From Allodiplogaster sudhausi (lineage: Eukaryota > Nematoda > Chromadorea > Rhabditida > Diplogasteridae), in NCBI GenBank assembly GCA_945643635.1, contig CALZFC010000107.1, forward strand, positions 629,501 through 693,500: DNA of 64,000 nucleotides, in the 5' to 3' direction. A program made the translations under genes and the position numbers. This document shows positions 1-13,798 of the stretch, piece by piece. Within the stretch, counting starts at the first letter, position 1; every line of letters begins with the position of its first letter. The notes under the pieces were generated by a model. That model saw only the letters and a program-made list of their open reading frames with translations. It did not search any database and had not been told where the DNA came from.

Positions 1-268
1 CTTATCGATTCTACTGCTTTTTATCTACATAATCCAAGCATGCAAACTATTCTCGATGATGTTCTTTCCCTCGCAACCAATATTTGGTGCGAATCTGTCA
101 TTCTTTGTCTTTCCTTTCCGAAACACTTGCCTTCCTAAATTGTGTATTCAAATAAACAGAAGAAGAGTCTGCAAGAAGAGACTTTCTTCTCTTTCAGTGA
201 CGTCATATCTTTTTGCTCTTTTCTATCCTTGAAAATGCTAGAAATTTCCGTAGATCGTAAAATCGTAA

Positions 269-4084
<3,816 letters not shown>

Positions 4085-4124
4085 CTACCTCGATCACTCA
4101 TGGCGGCATTCATTGTTCTTTATA

Positions 4125-4130
4125 AATAAA
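4125..4130 (+). terminator. AATAAA poly(A) signal candidate after PPEF
   Basis: AATAAA lies 41 bases after the PPEF stop codon, in the convergent spacer shared with the minus-strand shugoshin gene. Confidence 0.45.
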
Positions 4131-4365
4131 TATAGGCTTCTTTGAGCGCCACAAAATAATAGACATTGCATATAGACAAACAAAATATTGTACAGAATAT
4201 AAATTAAGAGATGAGTTGAACAATTCGCTTTAAAGCAAGCACAATTTTGCATTGTTTAAAAAAATTCAATAACAGAAAAGGAAAGAAGTAGGCATAAACA
4301 AAAAAAAAGATAAGAGGAGAGGTAGCAAACCAAAATTCTCTCAAAGTTGACATTGAAAAGAAGAG

Positions 4366-5282
4366 CTAAGAGGCAGACTCCGGCCCACTAACGGACAGAA
4401 GGAAATCTTTTTGACGATCAAAATTGGCCGGCCGTCTGACCTTTCCAATAAGACTTGGTTCTCGGAAAGAAGTTATCTTCTTTGTCGCCGCTCTCTTCTG
4501 CCTTCCTGTTCCCTCCACTTCACCTAACGAAGGTATTTATGTTACAGTACATTGTCCACATTGCCTCAACTCACACTATTTGAAGAATATGGAGCAGATT
4601 GAAAAGAAAAGAATAAGAGCAACCTTGGTCTTGGTTAATGGAGACGAATGGAGTGCTCGCAGGAGGAGGAAGTCGTGGAGTATCAACAGTTGAGTCAACA
4701 GAAGAGTCACTCATAGTTTCCGCCGGGGACTCTGGAACTAAGCTAACTCCTCGATTTATTTTACGTTTAACGTTGGAAAGAACAAAATGTACACCTTCAC
4801 TGTTAAGAAAATACACAGTTTCAACGTTATATTTTTGACTTCGGAAGGGAAAAAAGGCTTTTAAAATAAAAATGAAAAACCCTAAAGATGGAAAGACAGC
4901 GAATCAATGGTTCCAACCTGCGCTCAATGAACTTGCGAAAGGTCGCTTCAATGAGACGTTTCGACAACGAGATCGGTTCCCATCCGATAAATTTGCAAGG
5001 CTTCAAACGAATATTTCATTTAAAAAAATCATGGTACTATTCAACTATTTCGCCCACAGATATCAAATTTTTTTTTGAAAATTTTTTTTCGCTGAAAATC
5101 ACTTCAGGGGGATATACCGTAAACTTACCGTAACTCGGGAAAATGACGTCATGATAAGAAATGAATATGATATTCGTGTTCTCCGTGCCCGAAAACCCCC
5201 CTGGAGTGATTTTCAGCGAAAAAAAAATTTCAAACAAAAAATTTTACCTGTGGGGTCGAAATAGTTGAATAGCTCCAAAATC

Positions 5283-5349
<67 letters not shown>

Positions 5350-5880
5350 CTTATAGCGAACTTTTCATTGTGAAAGCAAGAGTTCACTTCGCTCTTCGCT
5401 TCGATGAGAAGGGCCATGGCCTTGTCGATCATTTCTGTGCAATTTTTAGCACACCGCTGAAACAGACAATGCGAGATAATTCACAAGGATGCGAAGGACA
5501 ACGAGAAACTGCCTGATCTGCTTGAAGAGGGAGCTCCCTCGCATGGTCCTGCCGAAATGGAGAGAACGCAAGCCGTCTTCGTAGTTCCAGGTTCTCGGCG
5601 TTCAGAGCGTCCTTCTCTCGACGAGTTTTAGCCAATTCCATTCTTAAACGAGAATTTGAAGCCGCTAGCGTCTCATTGGAATCCAGTAGTTCAACTGCAA
5701 AGGATGCAATTCAGACAATGGAATGACTGCAAGTAATAACATACCAATACGTTGAGAATGAGTAGAATGAGAACGAGAAGCTGTGTTCTCAATCAAAGAA
5801 CCCAGCAGCTTCCGCACGTCATCGCGTTGTCCGTTCATATGGGCTATATGATAAATCCCAACGGGGTTCTCAATAAGCAT
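4366..5880 (-). CDS. SGO: Probable shugoshin (centromeric cohesion protector)
   Basis: Shugoshin protects centromeric cohesin, acting with PP2A. Reading the minus strand from 5880: a short N-terminal exon (to about 5743), an intron starting GTATGT at about 5742, then a coiled-coil exon with heptads such as NSRLRMELAKTRREKDALNA (about 5660-5590). A middle exon starts near 5434, and exons follow at 4816-4625 and 4533-4366. The last exon carries the basic family-type C-terminal box, with SFREPSLIGKVRR as its core (about 4455), close to the shugoshin (Y/F)xEPSLxxKxRR consensus; the protein stops 20 or so residues later. The splice phase between the last two exons is consistent (phase 1 to phase 1). 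Short coiled coil plus C-terminal SGO box supports the call over a generic coiled-coil protein. The start, and the donor before the exon at 5434, are uncertain. Confidence 0.62.
5037..5272. mobile_element. Palindromic foldback MITE-like element in a shugoshin intron
   Basis: The first ~77 bases (5037-5113) and last ~78 bases (5195-5272) are inverted copies of each other. The outer ends CTATTCAACTATTTCG and CGAAATAGTTGAATAG match perfectly. The inner TTCGCTGAAAATCACTTC pairs with its complement near 5205-5222, apart from one mismatch. The ~80-base centre is unique. There is no coding capacity. The element lies in a shugoshin intron, immediately beside an (AT)n tract. No target duplication is certain. 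Confidence 0.8.
5284..5348. repeat. (AT)n microsatellite
   Basis: About 32 perfect AT repeats begin twelve bases after the foldback element, still within the shugoshin intron. It is the only long pure AT run seen in the window, against dozens of CT/GA tracts. Confidence 0.95.
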
Positions 5881-6375
5881 CTTCAATGGTTTGCTCTTGC
5901 CAAGTGCAAGTCGATGCACATCGGATATTCATAGTGTAAAGCCTCCGAGAGAACATGGATCTAATTGTAAGGGAACATGGAGAAGATGATCATTGGAAGA
6001 TGGATTCAAGGAAAGACCGCGGAGAGAGAGGAAACGAACGAGCGAACGAAGAGATTGCAGGAGCTTCCATAATTAGAAATACAATCTCCGGCCATGAATA
6101 AGACCACATTGAAATAACACATATTTAAGTACGCGGTACGTTCGTTCTCCTCCTCTATTCATGCCATATGGACGTTAAATATGTTTTCTGAATTAAATCA
6201 AGTTTCTACTAAATATCAAAATTTCTAGTGTGTTAACCCACAAAACAAACATACCCTGGGGAAAGGCGGCAAGTTGCGCACTATTATTTTATGAAAGTCC
6301 GCCTTGGGAGTGCTGTGGCATATTCTGTTCTTTTATCTTTTATGAGTGTGGTTTTTAGTGATGTTTTTTTTTTAG
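5881..6375. promoter_or_regulatory. Divergent promoter region between shugoshin and HP1-like genes
   Basis: About 500 bases separate the two divergent start codons. No open frame of note is present. It should hold the 5' ends and promoters of both genes; no TATA box or initiator could be assigned with confidence. Confidence 0.5.
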
Positions 6376-6962
6376 ATGACGTCGAGAAAGCGGAAGGTCG
6401 TTGAAGAGGAAGAAGATGAGTTCACCGTCGAGAAGATTCTGGATAAGAGAAGGAATAAAGACGGAGGCATTGAGTATCTCATCAAATGGGAAAACTGCCC
6501 AGTCGAGGACAGCACTTGGGAACCAGAATCCAATGCTAACTGTCCGGATCTTATCACCGAATTCGAGAACGAACTTCGGAAAAAGGCTGGTCTTCGCTCG
6601 AAATCCATGTGATAGCTTTCAGTAAAAAAGTGCTTAACCCTCCGGAATTTTGATGGTGGAATCTTTTGCTTTGTTCGCCTGTGAGTCTTTTGTGATACAA
6701 TAACGGGAACTACAGATGAAGAAAGAGAAGTCTGAGACGGAAGAGAGCCCGGAAGCTGAAACAATCATCGGAATGACAGAGCAGCGGCCAGGAGATCGCC
6801 TTTTCGTTGTTCGCTTCACCGGAGGCAGCGTCGGGCTCGTGCCCACGGAAGAGGCCTACACCAAATTCCCACTCCTTGTACGTCTCTCGGAAGTATTCAG
6901 CTGTTGAACAAGTTATCTTTTAGTGTCTGCGATACTACGAAGGTCGACTTGTATTGAAGTAG
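6376..6962 (+). CDS. HP1-like chromobox protein
   Basis: Heterochromatin-protein-1 type reader of methylated histone H3. An acidic N-terminal stretch is followed by a chromodomain (about residues 14-65; EFTVEKILDKR, IEYLIKWENC, EDSTWEPE). A hinge rich in E and K comes next, then a chromo shadow domain (6750-6962: FVVRFTGG, GLVPTEEAYTKFP) continued in a final short exon (about 6924-6962) ending YYEGRLVLK and TAG. The last intron, GTACGT to TTTTAG, is clear. The junction between the chromodomain exon and the exon starting near 6716 has no strong donor in the right phase, so the hinge is unresolved. Oddities: the third chromodomain cage aromatic (the Y of the usual KWKGY) is C here, the first is F, and the shadow domain lacks its usual C-terminal Trp. 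Confidence 0.85.
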
Positions 6963-7072
6963 AAGATCGCGGCCGATTTACGAATTGGGTTTAAGGAATT
7001 CATCTCTTTTATGCTCTTATATATTTATCTAATTTAGTTGCACGATCTCTGAAATTTCTTCTGCCCATTTGT

Positions 7073-7078
7073 AATAAA
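7073..7078 (+). terminator. AATAAA poly(A) signal candidate of the HP1-like gene
   Basis: AATAAA sits 110 bases after the HP1-like stop codon and 110 bases before the HUS1 start, the expected position for the end of the HP1 transcript. Confidence 0.55.
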
Positions 7079-7187
7079 CGGTGAACTGAATGTGTAGTTT
7101 GGGTTGCTGTGAATAGGGAAGATCCCATTATTAATTGAAAAGTTTGTAAGGTTTTCTTTTGACTGATTGTTCTCAGGGAGATTGGTT

Positions 7188-8530
7188 ATGAAATTCTCGC
7201 TTGTGTTATCCGATCAGGGCTCCGTCGAGGCACTGGCTAGTTAGTTAATTTGTTGTGATAGTGAGAGATTGAGATTGGCTCAGGAGTGGCAACTGGAGTG
7301 AGTAAAGTGAGCAAGAAGGGAGCTGCTCTGAGATTGCTGCCGGAAGCACTCCAGTTCATTGCATTGGATCCTGCTCAGGATGGAGGATTCTTTCTCTTCG
7401 TAACAATCCCTTCTGCTCTCGCCTTCTCCAGCTATGTAAGTTATTTTAGATGAGTTTCTGGAAAGCTGAGAGTTGAACGCAGGATCATGGTTTCTGATGC
7501 GTGGTCTGTTTTTGCGCAGAACTCTGAACTGCAGATTTTCTGTGGTCTTTCGGCTGAGGCGAATGCGATCGTTCTTGATGTTGACATTGTGGAGTTGGCG
7601 GAGATCCTCAGCAGGGCGCATGGGCACACGAAGATGAAGCTGTTCACCAAGGGAGGGGTTCGTCCACTATGTCTTGGCAAATTGCCAACTTCTCTTTCAG
7701 AAGCCACATCTCCTGATTGAGGAGCGAGACTCGCACTGCATCACTCACATACCTGTCAAAGTAGTGCCAAGAAGGCTCTGGCCTGTCTACGAGAAGCCAA
7801 CTCTGCCCCGGTCACGAGTACGGCCATTTGATTTATCATTAAAAAAAAAAGACTCGCGCACTCTGTATCTCTCGCTCTATATCAATTTCTCTCACTCTCA
7901 CTCTCTCTCACTCTCTGTCTCTGTCTCTCTCTCTGTCTCTCTCTCTCTCTGTCTCTCTCTCTCTCTCTTTGTCTCTCTCTCTCTCTTTCACTCTCTCACT
8001 CTCTCTTTGTCTCTCTCTCTCTCTTTCACTCTCTCACTCTCTGACAAATGTTCCTGAAGGTAAGCGTGTACATGCCCTCGATTCGCCAGTGCCACAAGAT
8101 ATTGCAAGCTTTCAGGACACTCGGTGGCAAATACGTAGTTGGTTCCTTGCAGTATTTGAAGAGAAGAGTGAATACGTGAGGAGTGTTTTCTTTTCTTTGT
8201 CGAGGTGGTTCGAGCGTCGTCCAGTGGTGAGTTGCGAGTGAGCGGAGAAATGGAACAGGCCAAGATTGCTATCTTCTTTCCGGATACCGTTATGCCCGAT
8301 TCAGGTTTATATCTTTTCATTATCATTTCTTCGATTTTATTTGTATTGAAATATATTTTAGAAAGGTATATTTAGAGAGCAGAGAAATGGAAAGGGCTTC
8401 CGCATCGATGAATTTGAAGGCCCTGATGTCTTTCCTGATTGGCTTCGGCTTTGCCCACAGCAACAAGGCCCTTCTGCGTACCTTTTCTCTCTGGCCTCAG
8501 ATAAGAAGTGGATTGTGGTTGCAGATGTGA
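7188..8530 (+). CDS. HUS1: Checkpoint clamp subunit HUS1
   Basis: HUS1 is one third of the ring-shaped 9-1-1 (RAD9-RAD1-HUS1) clamp that loads at damaged DNA and activates ATR signalling. Seven exons join in consistent phases: 7188-7239, 7284-7435, 7520-7657, 7701-7817, 8060-8167, 8205-8304, 8376-8530. They encode 273 residues, close to the ~280 of vertebrate HUS1. The start MKFSLVL fits the family's MKF start. Diagnostic segments are LRLLPEALQFI, the HITHIPVKVVPRRLW stretch (about 7735-7780), VSVYMPSI opening exon 5, and SGELRVSGEM. The first intron is only 44 bases. The 242-base intron 4 is filled with (CT)n. The last exon is the least conserved, and its end is an inference from phase and length. 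Confidence 0.88.
7860..8045. repeat. (CT)n-rich microsatellite, HUS1 intron 4
   Basis: About 185 bases of CT repeats with GT and CAC interruptions form nearly all of HUS1 intron 4, between exons ending 7817 and starting 8060. Confidence 0.9.
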
Positions 8531-9416
8531 TTGATGAGCGGAGAACTGAGCTGTCTCTCGTTGTGCTGGATGCGACTGTCTCCTTCTTCATGGGGTCTAC
8601 CGTCACTGCACATTCATGATGTCTTCCCTTCTCATTTACGGCAATGTCAATTTGTTCGCTTGCGAAGTCAGATATGGCTGGGTTCTTCTACATCTTTGCA
8701 AGATATTTTAAACATAGAGTAATTTTGCAGTGTTTATATCCGAATGGGCACATATATTTCGTGCGCTTGACATAGGCTTTTTTAAAATAAAAGAACTTGA
8801 CCATGTAGTGAAAATATGTTTAGCATGCGGTTTTGATGAGGGAGTGTTGGGGTTGATTTCAATAGAACTAACCTTATCCCTCCTAGGGCTTTGATTTAAC
8901 GATTTGAAGTAAGTTCAGGTCCAGCAACAGTCGCGACGTTCTTCTCTCCTTCTTCAGTCAAGGGGGGTTCTTCTCTAATCCTAACCTTTCTCTCAGTTAT
9001 CTGCTCTCTCCTTGCTCCCCCAATCTCTCCCTCTCCCTCTCCTTGCCCAATCGATCGCTTTCTCTTACTCTCTCTATTTCTCTCTCTCTCTCTCTCTCAC
9101 TCACTCTTTTCGCCACGCGAACGTGTGTGTTCTCCTTGCTCAGTTATTCGTGTGGGGAGACTGATATTGTCGCATCGTTCATACTTTACTTCGCATCAGC
9201 TTGTACTTTATCAAATATTTCGTGAACGGCTATATTATAACAAATATATGTAAATTGTTTGTTGTTCACATTGTCATGTTGTGTTTCCTCATAAAGCGTT
9301 CTTCCATAAACTTGGAAGAATTGCTCTGTGATGAGAACTTTCGCATTCGATCGCAGTGAATATCTTTTTGTTCCGAGCGACTTGAATTAGTGAATTAGTT
9401 GATTAAAGAACATAAA
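8531..9416. other. Intergenic spacer, HUS1 to myosin light chain
   Basis: No supported gene. It contains pyrimidine-rich sequence at 8940-9105, including a (CT)n run at about 9073-9099. The 5' region of the light-chain gene lies in its last ~200 bases. Confidence 0.6.
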
Positions 9417-9907
9417 ATGGTGCAAAGTGAAGAGCAACTCGCTGATTGCAAGGAAGTCTTCAGTTACTTCGACTCGAAGGGAGATGACAAAATCGCCCTC
9501 TCTCAGGTTTCTTTTCCTCCTCTTAGACAGGCGATTGAGTGGAATGCCTTGAGGTGGGAGACGTACTTCGTGCCCTTGGGCAGAATCCAACGGAGGCAGA
9601 GATCCGCCGTTGCTGTACGTCGTGGGCAGACCCGTCCACTCGTCTGTCCTTCGAGGACTTCGTTCCCATTCTCCAGTCTGTCTCCCGCAGCGGAGAGAGA
9701 CATTCAGTCGAGGACTTCATCGAGGGACTCGCTCACTTCGACAAGGATGGAAACGGGCAGATCAACGTGGCCGAGCTCCGTCATCTTCTCACGACGCTTG
9801 GCGAGCGTCTCTCTGACGAGGAAGTGGACCAGCTGCTCGCCGGCCACAACGATGTTCACGGCAATATCAACATTGCGCAGTTCGTCAAGTCTGTTATGAA
9901 CCCATGA
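9417..9907 (+). CDS. Myosin essential (alkali) light chain, calmodulin superfamily
   Basis: Light chain that wraps the IQ motif of a myosin heavy-chain neck. Two exons, 9417-9506 and 9554-9907, are separated by a 47-base intron and encode 147 residues, the usual size. The first exon gives EF-hand 1, with a degenerate loop (FDSKGDDKIALSQ). The second starts VGDVLRALGQNPTEAEI, the hallmark of essential light chains. EF-hand 3 (FDKDGNGQINVAEL) is the only loop with a full canonical set of ligands. The final hand is degenerate (HNDVHGNINIAQF). Calmodulin and troponin C are excluded by the degenerate loops and the LGQNPT motif. Whether it is a muscle or non-muscle form cannot be told. Confidence 0.88.
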
Positions 9908-10396
9908 AAGCTAGAGAAAGGTCTGCTTCATCTACTGGCTTTCTTTGAAACTTTGTTCCAAAAAATGTATTAGCTTTTAATTGGCTGTTATAATTTGCGA
10001 ACGCTGTAAATTTTATTTTAAAATTTTTTACTAGGATATCCACCATTTGATGTGAGACAGAATCATTCTCTCGGCTGTCACCATAAATTCCATGCTTACA
10101 GGCATTTCCACTCTTTTTTATCGTTGTAGTGAGTATATATTTATTTCAATCATCCATAATATTTCTGTATAAAGCGTGTGAAATTTTATATTATGACTAC
10201 AGTGCTTGGAATGAGAGGCTTGAAAACCTCTTGACTGTCTGATCTGTGTTGATGAGGACATCCAATCAAAACGAAATGGCTGAGAAATGTCTAAATAATG
10301 TCAGCTAATCTTGCCATTACATTTCTAACTATTCTGCACGTGGTGGCCAGTGCCTGCATTGCCATTCGCTGTTTTCCATTCTGTACAGGAAGAGGA
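9908..10396. other. Intergenic spacer, light chain to TAF9
   Basis: AT-rich, with no supported gene. The TAF9 frame stays open upstream of 10397 to an ATG at 10298, giving a hydrophobic leader that TAF9 proteins do not have. I treat this as untranslated leader sequence. Confidence 0.6.
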
Positions 10397-11013
10397 ATGG
10401 CAGAGGGGGCAGGCGGCGGAGGCCCTCGCTTCTCCCTGGATGTCTCCCGCATCCAAGCACTGCTGGCTCAAGCGGGGGTGGCTAGTTACGAGCCCCGGGT
10501 GCTCGACCTTCTTCTTGAGGTGCGCGACCGTGCACTCCCTCCTTCAACTCCACGTCCAATTTGAGGTTGCCCATGCTGCTACTCATCGTCTTCTGGTGGC
10601 TTCGAAGAACATTTCGGTGCATTGTCAGAAAGGAGCGGTAGATGAAGGAGATGTCCAAGTTTCACTAGAGTTTACTGGTTGGTGGACGAATATGGAATTG
10701 AAAAGGGCGTTAGGAGTGGATTGCAGGGATGCTCGGCCGTGAGAGTACTGAGCGCGATCGCCTTCTTAGGTTGTCTGCAGAGAAGAACAGCCAGCCCCTC
10801 CCCTCCATTCGCAACAATGTTGGCCTTAAACTCCCCAACGACCGATTCTGTCTGCTGCAGAGAAATGTAGAGTGGGTCGGGCCGGATGGTCAGCCACAGC
10901 CCGCGACTGCTCCCCACTCTTTCCCCTCTGCCCTTGGCCCGGCTAGACAACAAGTTCGTGCTGAGCATGTTATTAATATCCTTAAGAGGCCAGCCCAAGA
11001 TGATTATGATTGA
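10397..11013 (+). CDS. TAF9: Transcription initiation factor TFIID subunit 9 (TAF9)
   Basis: Histone-fold TFIID (and in many animals SAGA) subunit that pairs with TAF6. Three exons, 10397-10519, 10566-10677 and 10727-11013, join in phase and encode 173 residues. The N-terminal part has the TAF9 H3-like fold: ALLAQAGVASYEPRVLDLLLE, then AHAATHRLLVASKNI and KGAVDEGDVQ. The C-terminal region carries the family block SQPLPSIRNNVGLKLPNDRF with CLLQRNVEW after it. A conserved proline-rich loop normally precedes this block; here it is short and divergent. The first intron is 46 bases. The start is the ATG immediately before a Gly-rich run, chosen because the upstream extension is hydrophobic and not family-like. 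Confidence 0.85.
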
Positions 11014-11140
11014 TGTTTTCTCGTGTGCTTCTTTACTGTATCCTCGCTCTGTGCCCCGCACTCCCTATGTCTGTACCCTTGTTACACAATCAGTATTACC
11101 TCTTATTCTTGTGATTTCAATATGTTTCTATGGGTTGTGA

Positions 11141-11260
11141 ATGCCGGATTTGGCCGAAGAAACGGACAGACTTTGTGAATGCGACTTCATCAAACGGCAC
11201 AAAGAGGAACTCATTGTCGAAGCAGAAAGGGAAGGGGAAAAAGACGTCAAAAGAGACTAA
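11141..11260 (+). CDS. Small ORF of 39 codons, unknown
   Basis: A complete short frame, MPDLAEETDRL at the start and GEKDVKRD at the end, opens 127 bases after the TAF9 stop. It is highly charged and predicted helical, unlike the low-complexity frames nearby. It could be a small peptide, an unrecognised exon, or chance. No family is recognised. Confidence 0.2.
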   Translation: MPDLAEETDRLCECDFIKRHKEELIVEAEREGEKDVKRD

Positions 11261-13050
11261 ATCCCACTAGGCGCGCCACCGACTGAGTGTGGTGCTGGGA
11301 GGCGAAAAGCATTGGTTGCGTAGTTGGCAGCGAGTCAGCAAGGGCCGGCTTTTCTCGATCCACTCCGAATACAATATTGTTATCTCCTTTCTTTTGTATG
11401 TAAGAGAGAAGCGATTGCATAGGGAAACGATTGAGTGACGAGAGGTTGATATGAAACAGAACATGGAAAAGTGAGCTCTCATGTAAAAAGAAGAGTCCGA
11501 AGAAAGGGAGAAGTGAATTTCTTCCTTGGAACATTTGATGAACAGATTTTAACATATTCTAAATAACAAGAGAAGGAAAAGAAATAGGAAGACAGAAAGG
11601 TCGTCGGTGGAAGACGGGCCGACGTGTCCACTAATGATGCAGTTTCTGTGCAGGAAGCAGGAGCGGCATGCAGAGATGGGAAAGGAAGAGAGGGTGCGAA
11701 GAAGCAGCGGGGAGGAGGGAGGGGAGGGGCGGCCACATTGTGCCCCCAGAAGGGCGGTTATCGGCCGTCCCCTCATGGTCACATGCAGCCAGCCACTGTA
11801 CTCCTCTTCATTCTCATCCGACCGAGTCTGAGTGACTCCCTTGGCTGTCTTCCCGAGAGGTCAGGATTCTCTCTCTCAATGCATTCTAGATTCAACCATG
11901 CACCCCTTTCTCTCTTTCCTCTCTCACTCTCTCTTTCCTCTCTCACTCACTCTCTCTTTCCTCTCTCACTCACTCTCTCTTTCCTCTTTCACTCACTCTC
12001 TCTTTCCTCTCTCACTCACTCTCTCTTTCCTCTCTCACTCACTCACTCTTTCTCAATCTCTCTCTTCAGCGTGGATCTCACACTTTCCAAGGATTTCAAT
12101 AGTCAGCAGTTAAAATTTGTCCTTTTCAATCTTCGTAGTCCTAGAAGAACTGAAGAAACCCATATAAATTAGATTTCCTCGCTAAAGATGGGCTGCCTTC
12201 CCCTTGTGAAGGGTCAACCAATCTCAATCTTTTCTCTCCTCCAAACTAGACGAGTCTTCCAACTATCATACATTTTGTTATATTAAGCAGTAAAATGAAT
12301 TTTTCGTGTCAATCTGATAGAAGCCAAGATCCGTTTGTAGAGCGACTTTTAAACTAAGGCCTTAGTTCTATCTTACCTCGGCTAAGGTGAGATGGAAATG
12401 GTTTGACGAGTATCGTGTGATGGGAAGAGAGAAAGGAGACGAAAAGCATCCGCTACTTCAAGCCTCTGGGCTTTTATTTCGTAATGCATCTGTCTGGGAA
12501 TTTCTGTCCTCTCTCATATTTCTATTTTTCTCCTCGTTCTATTATCATTCACTCTTCGTCTCTTCTCTCCTTTCTGCCTTTCCAACTACTCTAAGCTGAA
12601 GGGTCGAGTACCCACTCGAATTAAGCGCAAGCAAGTGAGGCATCGCCGGTGTCTTCTCTGTCCATCTGCCCTCTCGCACACTTTTCTATTTCTCCTTATT
12701 TTCCTTCCCTCTCTTCCTCTTTTCCCTTTACGCACTTTTCTATATTCCTTTTATCTTTCCTCTTTCTCTCTTGCCCTTGAGCGGGAATGAGCGTCTCGGG
12801 CATCTTCTTCATTTTTCGAAAAAAAATTCCCAGTTGCGCTCTTCTCTCCTGTCCGAGACACAAACAAGTTCTGTTTCATGACCTCCCCTGGTCTCATTTT
12901 TCATGACCTATACAATTATATGTCACTTATTTCTTAACTTATAGGTCCAGTAATTCATTCCCAATAACTCTATCATTGTTACTTACCTTTTTAATGCGTT
13001 TCCTTGTATCCCCACTCTCCTACAGGAAATACATAATAGTGAACGATAAG
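11261..13050. other. Gene-poor stretch between TAF9 and the VOPP1-like exons
   Basis: No convincing exon was found on either strand. A CT-rich minisatellite lies at 11915-12060 and other pyrimidine-rich sequence at 12500-12780. Part of it may be the 5' untranslated region or a first intron of the downstream small membrane-protein gene, whose signal-peptide exon I could not find. Confidence 0.5.
11915..12060. repeat. CT-rich minisatellite, TTTCCTCTCTCACT unit
   Basis: About five to six head-to-tail copies of a ~25-base unit built on CTCTCTTTCCTCTCTCACT with an optional extra CACT. Unit boundaries are clear because of the TTTCC and CACT landmarks. Confidence 0.85.
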
Positions 13051-13053
13051 TAG

Positions 13054-13798
13054 AGTAGAGACAGCAAGACCACAAATAACACTGATATTGGGTTGAGATG
13101 TGAGCCCGATTCAGCGGACACTTTCTACTCGTACCGGGCCTGTTGCTCGGAAGAATGCTGCGTGAAACTCCGCTTCTGGGTCATGTTAGTTCTTCCATTT
13201 CGATTTTGATACTCCTTATTTTTCCTACTTTAGTGTTGCGATTTCCAAACAAACGCCCAAAAATTTTCCCAAGCTGATTTCTAAGCTTTCAGACCAACAT
13301 CGCTGGCTTCGGTTGGCTTTGCAGCGGGGGCCTTCTTCGCGCTCTGTTTCCAATGTCGATGAGCAACTTGCCCCAGTCTCCCTCAGTCCTCCGCTTCTCT
13401 ACCTCCTCTTCTCCTTCCTCATCTCTCACCCCTCTCCCTCGCTTTTCTGCTAGCCTACCTCCTCTTCTTTCTTTTCTCTTATTTTCATTGACATATAGCA
13501 ACGTATTTTCACTATCTAATTGTGAAACTGCCAGATCTCAATTAGCCCTCCACATGTGACGCGTGAAAAGAAGTGCTGCGGATATACAAGTCTTTCTTCT
13601 GAAAATTCAGAGGAAATTAAAGGCAACGCAAAGTCTCCGAGACGTTTATTGAAGGTTCAACCTGAATGGTCCAGTTTGCGCCAAAATAAAAATAATATAA
13701 GATATCAACCGGCGATTCCTTCGAATGCTCAAATCAACGTACAATATTCAACGCGAACGGTATTTAAAAATATGATTAAGAATATGCCGTATTAATGA
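13054..13798 (+). CDS. Possible VOPP1/WBP1-like cysteine-rich single-pass membrane protein (partial model)
   Basis: An exon ending near 13186 encodes a segment with the CC-x3-CC pattern (RACCSEECCVKLRFW). It splices in phase (phase 2, GTTAGT to CAG) to an exon from 13292 giving a hydrophobic helix (SLASVGFAAGAFFALCF). This order, paired cysteines directly before one transmembrane helix, resembles VOPP1 and WBP1-type small endosomal membrane proteins. A later open frame to 13798, opening ISPPHVTREKKCCGY, could be the cytoplasmic tail, but I could not find splice sites that join it in phase. The signal-peptide exon is missing. The (CT)-rich 13355-13490 block between them would be intronic. Shisa-type or unrelated proteins are alternatives. 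Confidence 0.35.

Noticed and set aside
4424..4838. Plus-strand frames at 4424-4838
   Set aside because: These are the antisense of the shugoshin C-terminal exons, which show a recognisable conserved motif and consistent splicing on the minus strand.
5429..5641. Coiled-coil exon as an XBP1-type bZIP with frame-switch splicing
   Set aside because: The leucine-rich heptads and overlapping frames look similar, but there is no basic region before the zipper and the C-terminal exons fit shugoshin.
10298..10396. Upstream ATG giving TAF9 a signal-peptide-like N-terminus
   Set aside because: TAF9 is nuclear and its relatives start close to the histone fold; the hydrophobic leader is not family-like.
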